A stretch of 64,000 nucleotides of DNA, taken from NCBI RefSeq assembly GCF_041346945.1, contig NZ_CP166850.1, forward strand, positions 5,192,501 to 5,256,500, given 5' to 3'. The notes under the pieces are model-generated. The model was not told where the DNA came from, searched no databases, and saw only the letters and a list, made by a program, of their open reading frames with translations. Shown piece after piece: positions 59,274 through 64,000 of the stretch. Made by a program: the position numbers and the translations under genes. Positions within the stretch are counted from its first letter, which is position 1; every line of letters starts with the position of its first letter. This DNA comes from Amycolatopsis sp. cg9 (lineage in GTDB: Bacteria; Actinomycetota; Actinomycetes; Mycobacteriales; Pseudonocardiaceae).

Positions 59274-59615
59274 ATGACCACCAGCACCGAAGGCGCCCGG
59301 ACCGCGGTGCCGCTCGCCGGCCCCCTGCTCCGGTTCCGGACCGCCGCCTACGTCACCGGTGTCGGGCTGCTCGGCCTGTGCTTCGTGATGGTGCTGCGCT
59401 ACGGCTTCGACAACCCGACGCCGTCCGCGGTCTACTCGCCGATCCACGGCGTCCTCTACATGATCTACCTGGTGCTGACCATCGACCTGGCGATCAAGGC
59501 CCGCTGGTCGATCAAGGGCACCGTGCTGGTGCTGCTGGCCGGCTGCGTGCCGTTCGTCTCGTTCCTCGTCGAGCGCCGGGTGACGCACAAGGTCAAGGCC
59601 GGGCAGAAGCTGTAG
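59274..59615 (+). CDS. DUF3817 integral membrane protein
   Basis: The protein has 113 residues with three membrane helices (AAYVTGVGLLGLCFVMVLRY, HGVLYMIYLVLTIDLAIKAR, KGTVLVLLAGCVPFVSFLVE) and the conserved SPIHGVLYMIYLV block of DUF3817, and ends with a basic segment. It follows the previous gene by 10 bp and overlaps the convergent MFS gene end by 23 bp. Confidence 0.88.
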   Translation: MTTSTEGARTAVPLAGPLLRFRTAAYVTGVGLLGLCFVMVLRYGFDNPTPSAVYSPIHGVLYMIYLVLTIDLAIKARWSIKGTVLVLLAGCVPFVSFLVERRVTHKVKAGQKL

Positions 59616-61026
59616 CCGCGGCCTGGCGGCGGAACGTCAGTGCCACCAGGAACGTGCAGGCCGCGAACACCGCGGCCGTCCCGAACGCGGCGGTCATCCC
59701 GTCGACCGTCAGCTGGGCCCCGGTCGAGCCCGCCGAGCGGGTCACCGAGCCGAACACCGTGATCAGCACGGCCAGGCCGAGCGTGCTGCCGACCTGCTGC
59801 ATCGTCTGCAGCACGCCACCCGCGGCACCCGCGTCCTCGCTGGGCACCGTGGCCATCACGATCACGTTGAGCGGCGCGAACGCCAGCCCGGCGCCGAGCC
59901 CCATGAGCAGCAGCGGACCCAGCAGCGCCGGGAAGTACGCGCTGCTCGTGGTGAGCGTGGCGAGCCAGCCGACCCCGGCGACCATCATCAGGGAGCCGGT
60001 GATCGCGAGCGGCTTCGGCCCGTAGCGGGGGAGCAGCCGCGGCACGAGCCGGCTCATGGTGAAGATCAGCGCCGCCATCGGCAGGAAGGCGAACCCGGTG
60101 GCCAGCGCGGCGTAGTGCCGGATGTCCTGCATGAACTGGGTGAGGAAGAAGAACATCGACATCATCGCCATCGGGCCGAGGAAGAAGTTGACGTAGGCCG
60201 CGCTGCGGTTGCGGTCGGCGAACAGGCGCAGCGGGACCAGCGGCAACGCGGTCCGGGCTTCGATCACGACGAACGCCGTCAGCAGCGCCAGGCCGCCGGC
60301 GAGCGACCCGAGGGTCACCGGGCTGCCCCAGCCGTCGGACGCGGCGTGGGTGAAGGCGAACACGAGTGCGCCGACGCCGAAGGTGCCGGTGATCGCACCG
60401 GGCAGGTCCAGGTGGGCCCGCCGGCGCGGCGGCTCGGGGACGAACCGCGGGGCGAGGAGCACGATCGCCAGCCCGAACGGGACGTTGATGAACAGCGCGG
60501 CGCGCCACGAGATCCATTCGGTGAGCAGGCCGCCGACGATCAGGCCGATCGCGAAGCCGCCGCTGGACATCGCGGAGAACAGCGCCAGCGCCCGGACGCG
60601 GGCCTTGGCTTCGGTGAACGTCGTGGTGACCAGGGCCAGGGTGCTCGGGCCGGCCATGGCGGCGCCGACGCCCTGCAGGACGCGGGCGGCGATGAGCAGC
60701 GCGGCCGAGTCGGCGAGGCCGCCGGCCAGCGAGGCGAGGGTGAACAGGGCGGTGCCCGCGACGAACATCCGGCGCCGGCCGAACAGGTCGCCCGCCCGGC
60801 CGCCGAGCAGCAGCAGGCCGCCGAAGACGAGGCTGTAGGCGGTCATCACCCAGGACAGGCCGGTGGGGGAGAACCCCAGGTCGGCCTGGATGCGCGGGAG
60901 CGCGACGTTCATCACGGTGGCGTCGAGGATGAGCATGAGCTGGCAGGTCAGGATGATCGCGAGGACCAGCCCGCTGCGGCGGGCCGGGGCAGGCTCGACC
61001 GCACGATGGATCGTCTGCTGCGACAA
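59593..61026 (-). CDS. MFS transporter, EmrB/QacA-type drug efflux (14-helix)
   Basis: The protein has 477 residues. Motif A-like LLGGRAGDLFGRRRMFVAG, motif D1 DATVMNVALPRIQADLG, and motif C GGFAIGLIVGGLLTEWISWR indicate DHA2-type drug/proton antiporter. TTG 61026 has GGGGGAG at 6-nt spacing; TTG 61041 is possible. It is divergent from a TetR gene, with three operator-like palindromes between, the usual layout of a self-protecting efflux system. Confidence 0.92.
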   Translation of the reverse strand: MSQQTIHRAVEPAPARRSGLVLAIILTCQLMLILDATVMNVALPRIQADLGFSPTGLSWVMTAYSLVFGGLLLLGGRAGDLFGRRRMFVAGTALFTLASLAGGLADSAALLIAARVLQGVGAAMAGPSTLALVTTTFTEAKARVRALALFSAMSSGGFAIGLIVGGLLTEWISWRAALFINVPFGLAIVLLAPRFVPEPPRRRAHLDLPGAITGTFGVGALVFAFTHAASDGWGSPVTLGSLAGGLALLTAFVVIEARTALPLVPLRLFADRNRSAAYVNFFLGPMAMMSMFFFLTQFMQDIRHYAALATGFAFLPMAALIFTMSRLVPRLLPRYGPKPLAITGSLMMVAGVGWLATLTTSSAYFPALLGPLLLMGLGAGLAFAPLNVIVMATVPSEDAGAAGGVLQTMQQVGSTLGLAVLITVFGSVTRSAGSTGAQLTVDGMTAAFGTAAVFAACTFLVALTFRRQAAATASARP

Positions 61027-61054
61027 GAGATACTCCCCCAAGGAGTACGAAGTT

Positions 61055-61075
61055 AAGTGGAGAGCTTCTCCACTT
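61055..61075. promoter_or_regulatory. TetR operator 1 (AAGTGGAGA-GCT-TCTCCACTT)
   Basis: Perfect 9-bp arms with a 3-nt spacer. It is nearest the MFS gene and shares the GGAGA-N3-TCTCC core with two further sites. Confidence 0.75.
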
Positions 61076-61094
61076 GGGCATGAAGCGATAATAT

Positions 61095-61107
61095 GGAGAG
61101 CGTCTCC
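61095..61107. promoter_or_regulatory. TetR operator 2 (GGAGA-GCG-TCTCC)
   Basis: Core identical to operators 1 and 3; centre 36 bp from operator 1. An AT-rich TAATAT stretch just beside it is a likely -10. Confidence 0.7.
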
Positions 61108-61125
61108 GGATGCGCAAGTAAATTC

Positions 61126-61138
61126 GGAGAATCTCTCC
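61126..61138. promoter_or_regulatory. TetR operator 3 (GGAGA-ATC-TCTCC)
   Basis: Third copy of the core, centre 31 bp from operator 2 and 30 bp before the TetR start codon, so it could mediate autorepression. Confidence 0.7.
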
Positions 61139-61161
61139 GGTTAGTTGGCGAGGAGGCCGGG

Positions 61162-61728
61162 ATGCCGGGTGGGGACGCGGGGCGTCCGATGCGGGCGGAC
61201 GCGCGGCGCAACTACGAGCGCATCGTCGCGACGGCGAAGGAGCTCTTCACCGCGCACGGGGCCGACGTGCCGCTGGACGACATCGCGAAGAAGGCGGAGG
61301 TCGGGGCCGGGACGCTCTACCGGCACTTCCCGACGCGCGAGAAGCTGTTCGAAGCGGTCTACCGCGACGAGATCGAAGTGCTCGCCGATCGCGCGTTCGC
61401 GCTGCACGACGAGCTGCCGCCGTGGGAGGCGCTGGAAGCGTGGCTGACCGCCCAGGTCACCTGGGTCGTCGAGCGGCACAAGCTGGCCACGTTCCTCAAG
61501 GAGTCGATCGATTCCGGCTCCGAAACGTTCCAGTACTGCCAGAAGCGGCTGCGTGAAGCGACCGGCGTGCTGGTCGACGCCGCGCAGGACGCCGGGCTGA
61601 TCCGCGCGGACATCCAGGGTGTCGACGTGCTGCGGCTGGGCCACGGCGCGGGGATGGCGGTGCGCAACTGCAGTCCCGAGGACGGCAGGCGGGTGCTGGC
61701 CGTGATCCTGGACGGCCTGCGCGTCTGA
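61162..61728 (+). CDS. TetR-family repressor of the adjacent efflux gene
   Basis: The protein has 188 residues. The helix-turn-helix covers NYERIVATAKELFTAHGADV and IAKKAEVGAGTLYRHFPTRE; the ligand domain resembles the family of SCO-type efflux regulators with LREATGVLVDAAQDAGLIRA. ATG 61162 has AGGAGG 5 nt upstream; earlier starts at 61093 lie in the operator region. Its own gene ends within a hairpin. Confidence 0.9.
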   Translation: MPGGDAGRPMRADARRNYERIVATAKELFTAHGADVPLDDIAKKAEVGAGTLYRHFPTREKLFEAVYRDEIEVLADRAFALHDELPPWEALEAWLTAQVTWVVERHKLATFLKESIDSGSETFQYCQKRLREATGVLVDAAQDAGLIRADIQGVDVLRLGHGAGMAVRNCSPEDGRRVLAVILDGLRV

Positions 61729-61737
61729 CGCAGGCCG
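61713..61737. terminator. Hairpin overlapping the TetR stop codon
   Basis: CGGCCTGCG and CGCAGGCCG form a perfect 9-bp stem, with the TGA stop in the 7-nt loop. It separates the convergent TetR and ActP genes. Confidence 0.6.
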
Positions 61738-61749
61738 CCCAGGCGGGGC

Positions 61750-63342
61750 TCAGCTGCCGATGCCGGTGAGGGAACGGACTTCCATCTCGGCCTGCTTGGC
61801 TTCGTCGGCCTTCGGCTTGCCGACCAGCGTGCCGACGAACCCGCACAGGAACGAGAACGGGATCGAGACCAGGCCCGGGTTCTTCAGCGGGAACCAGGCG
61901 AAGTCGATGCCCTTGAAGATCGAGTCCGGCGAACCCGACACGACCGGCGAGAAGAGCACCAGCAGCAGGCACGCGATCAGGCCGCCGTAGATGCCCCACA
62001 GCGTGCCGGTCGTGTTGAACCGCTTCCAGAACAAGGAGTAGAGCAGCGTCGAGAGGTTCGCCGACGCCGCCACCGCGAACGCCAGCGCCACCAGGAACGC
62101 GATGTTCTGCCCGTTCGCCAGGACGCCGCCGACGATGGCGAACACGCCGACGACGATCGCGGTCAGCCGCGCCACGCGGACCTCGTCGGCCGGCTCCGCC
62201 TTGCCCCGCTTGAAGATGTTCGCGTAGACGTCGTGGGCGAACGAGGCCGACGCGGTGATCGTCAGCCCGGCCACGACCGCGAGGATCGTCGCGAACGCCA
62301 CCGCGGCGATGATGCCCAGCAGCAGCGTCCCGCCGACGTGCAGGGCCAGCAGCGGGGCCGCCGAGTTCTCGCCGCCGGGCGCGGCCTTGATCTCGTCCGC
62401 GCCGACCAGCGCGGCCGCGCCGAAGCCGATCACCAGCGTGCACAGGTAGAAGAGGAACATGCACGCCGTCGCCCAGACGACGCTTCGCCGCGCCTCGCGG
62501 GAGTTCGGCACGGTGTAGAAGCGCATCAGCACGTGCGGCAGCGCCGCCGCGCCGAGGACCAGCGCCAGCGCCAGCGACACGAAGTCGAGCTTGGTGGTGC
62601 CGTTCTTGCCGTACGAGCCGCCCGGTTCGAGGAGCTTGTCGCCGAGCGGGCTGTTTTCGGCCGCCGAGGAGAGCAGGTTCGAGAACGAGAAGCCGAACTT
62701 GCCGAACAGGAACACCGTGAGCAGCGCGCCGCACAGCAGCAGGATGGTCGCCTTGATGATCTGCACCCACGTGGTGCCCTTCATCCCGCCGACCAGCACG
62801 TAGAGCACCATGACCAGGCCGACGACGCCGATCACCAGCGCCTGGCCGAGCTTGGAGTGCACGTTCAGCAGCAGCGCCACCAGGCCGCCGGCGCCCGCCA
62901 TCTGCGCCAGCATGTAGAAGAAGGAGATGACCAGCGTCGACGTCGCCGCCGCCGCGCGGACCGGGCGCTGCTTCATCCGGAAGCTGAGCACGTCGCCCAT
63001 CGTGAAGCGGCCGGTGTTGCGCAGCAGCTCGGCGATCAGCAGCAGGTCGACCAGCCAGGCGACCAGGAAGCCGATCGAGTAGAGGAAGCCGTCGTAGCCG
63101 TGGATCGCGATGGCGCCGGCGATCCCGAGGAAGGACGCCGCCGACAGGAAGTCGCCGGAGAGGGCGATGCCGTTCTGGCGGCCGGTGAAGGCGCTGCCCG
63201 CGGCGTAGTAGTCCGACGTCGACGAGTTCCGGCTGCTGGCCCGGTAGACGACGTAGAGCGTGATCGCCACGAAGAGGGCGAACACGGCCGTGTTGACGAT
63301 CGGGTTGCTGGCGGGCACCCCGCCCGCGGCGAGGGCGGTCAC
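61750..63342 (-). CDS. actP: Cation/acetate symporter (ActP-like, SSS family)
   Basis: The protein has 530 residues and is a sodium:solute symporter with 13 or so helices. Conserved parts are SDYYAAGSAFTGRQNGIALS, GDFLSAASFLGIAGAIAIHG (sodium-binding region), MGDVLSFRMKQRPVRAAAAT, and VLYVLVGGMKGTTWVQIIKA. These are ActP signatures. Start GTG 63342 overlaps the DUF485 stop (GTGA). The pair takes up acetate and other short carboxylates. Confidence 0.9.
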   Translation of the reverse strand: MTALAAGGVPASNPIVNTAVFALFVAITLYVVYRASSRNSSTSDYYAAGSAFTGRQNGIALSGDFLSAASFLGIAGAIAIHGYDGFLYSIGFLVAWLVDLLLIAELLRNTGRFTMGDVLSFRMKQRPVRAAAATSTLVISFFYMLAQMAGAGGLVALLLNVHSKLGQALVIGVVGLVMVLYVLVGGMKGTTWVQIIKATILLLCGALLTVFLFGKFGFSFSNLLSSAAENSPLGDKLLEPGGSYGKNGTTKLDFVSLALALVLGAAALPHVLMRFYTVPNSREARRSVVWATACMFLFYLCTLVIGFGAAALVGADEIKAAPGGENSAAPLLALHVGGTLLLGIIAAVAFATILAVVAGLTITASASFAHDVYANIFKRGKAEPADEVRVARLTAIVVGVFAIVGGVLANGQNIAFLVALAFAVAASANLSTLLYSLFWKRFNTTGTLWGIYGGLIACLLLVLFSPVVSGSPDSIFKGIDFAWFPLKNPGLVSIPFSFLCGFVGTLVGKPKADEAKQAEMEVRSLTGIGS

Positions 63343-63776
63343 CGGCGCGTCCCTTCCGGGGCGCCCGCGCGGGCGCGCAGTTCGGCCACGCGCGGGTCGA
63401 CCTGGCGGCGCGCGTAGCGGAGGTAGAGCCAGGTGACCAGCGCGGTGCTGGCGAACTGGCCGATGCCGAGCACGATGCCGACGTTGACCTGGCCGAACAC
63501 CTTCTGGCTCATGAAGTCGTGCGCGTAGGCGGCCAGCAGCACGTACGTCATGTACCAGGCGAAGAAGGCGAGGCTCATCGGGAAGACGAACCCGCGGAAC
63601 CGGCGGCGCAGCGCGACGAACTCGCGGCTGGCCTGGATCCCGGCGTAGTCGGGGCCGGTGGGGGCGGCGGGGCGCCGCTGCGGGGCGCCGGACGGGCGCT
63701 CCCCGGTGAAGAGGGCCGGCATCCGGCCGGTCTCCTCGAGGGCGTTGCCCGTCGCTGGTCGCGCGACGTCGTACAT
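63339..63776 (-). CDS. DUF485 membrane protein, partner of ActP
   Basis: The protein has 145 residues: a polar Pro-rich N-terminus of about 45 residues, then SREFVALRRRFRGFVFPMSL (typical DUF485), two helices (MSLAFFAWYMTYVLLAAYAH and VLGIGQFASTALVTWLYLRY) and a basic end. ATG 63776 has GGAGG 5 nt upstream. DUF485 proteins are almost always cotranscribed with ActP and may help assemble it. The N-terminus is longer than usual. Confidence 0.9.
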   Translation of the reverse strand: MYDVARPATGNALEETGRMPALFTGERPSGAPQRRPAAPTGPDYAGIQASREFVALRRRFRGFVFPMSLAFFAWYMTYVLLAAYAHDFMSQKVFGQVNVGIVLGIGQFASTALVTWLYLRYARRQVDPRVAELRARAGAPEGTRR

Positions 63777-63928
63777 GGGTGCCTCCGGCAGAGAGCCTGG
63801 CGTGGCGGCGGGACCCGGTGCCCGCGGCGGGCGCCGGCCGCCCTTGCGGTCTGCGAGGCGAACATCGTAACTACGCCGTCCGGCGGAGTCCGAAGGCGGC
63901 CGGGCGGTTAGGGGGCCCGGTACGCACG

Positions 63929-63960
63929 GTATTCGTTTTCTTGTCGAAAGTGTCGAATAC
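63929..63960. promoter_or_regulatory. Inverted repeat upstream of the DUF485-actP operon
   Basis: GTATTCG (63929-63935) and CGAATAC (63954-63960) are exact complements separated by 18 bp, with a smaller TTTC/GAAA pair inside. It lies about 155-185 bp upstream of the operon start and may be a regulator site or part of a gene beyond the window. Confidence 0.45.
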
Positions 63961-64000
63961 GCTTTCGGTGGCAAGATCACGGGCAGATCACCCGGAATGA

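Overview
The window looks like the chromosome of a high-G+C actinomycete of the Pseudonocardiales, most likely Amycolatopsis or a close relative. The evidence is the strong third-position G+C bias, frequent GTG/TTG starts, an mce operon, a gene block shared with Mycobacterium (fadD15 to Rv2179c-like), a DUF222-HNH gene, an XRE/DUF397 pair, a CebR-type cellobiose locus, and dispersed intergenic palindromes of a kind I associate with Amycolatopsis. The genus is an inference. I saw no rRNA, tRNA, CRISPR or prophage.

Layout. 1-6335: the 3' part of an mce lipid-import operon (MceB-like to MceF plus two Mce-associated proteins), all joined by 4-nt GTGA/ATGA overlaps. 6346-7851: an intact IS66-family element with a perfect 8-bp target duplication. 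7891-14406: DUF222-HNH protein, aspartate aminotransferase, Tat-exported ferritin-like protein, FAD monooxygenase and aminoglycoside phosphotransferase-fold kinase. 14410-20460: divergent LacI regulator and a cebEFG-bglC cellobiose uptake and hydrolysis operon. 20521-32336: lipid and envelope housekeeping block (fadD15, SRPBCC proteins, ArsA-like ATPase, ROK glucokinase, Nudix-NYN fusion, YbdK ligase, esterase, PlsC, exoribonuclease) resembling Rv2179c-Rv2187. 32340-33897: Lrp regulator, EamA exporter and a decayed DUF2000 gene. 33963-36352: DAHP synthase preceded by a 21-codon Tyr-Phe-Trp-Phe leader peptide, then a phosphofructokinase with the residues of the pyrophosphate-dependent type. 36575-39692: an aromatic ammonia-lyase homologue without the Ala-Ser-Gly triad, a truncated haemoglobin, and HxlR and ArsR regulators. 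39773-44248: secreted GH18 chitinase with a DasR-type site inside its promoter, DUF2461 protein, pyruvate kinase and TesB. 44628-52026: XRE/DUF397 pair, large LuxR-family ATPase regulator, succinate-semialdehyde dehydrogenase, Pro/Gln-rich membrane protein. 52088-56773: TetR, acyl-CoA dehydrogenase, methylacyl-CoA racemase-like protein, acetyltransferase, enoyl-CoA hydratase. 57133-64000: hypothetical protein, lytic transglycosylase, small membrane proteins, TetR/MFS efflux pair with three identical-core operators, and a DUF485-ActP acetate permease pair.

Themes. Carbon acquisition (cellobiose, chitin, acetate) sits close to central metabolism (glucokinase, phosphofructokinase, pyruvate kinase). 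Fatty-acid handling recurs (mce, fadD15, acyl-CoA dehydrogenase, racemase, hydratase, thioesterase). Many genes have no ribosome binding site but a TANNNT hexamer 6-8 nt before the start codon, as expected of leaderless mRNAs. The most notable regulatory signal is the aromatic leader peptide upstream of DAHP synthase; the most notable protein is the lyase homologue with an altered catalytic triad.
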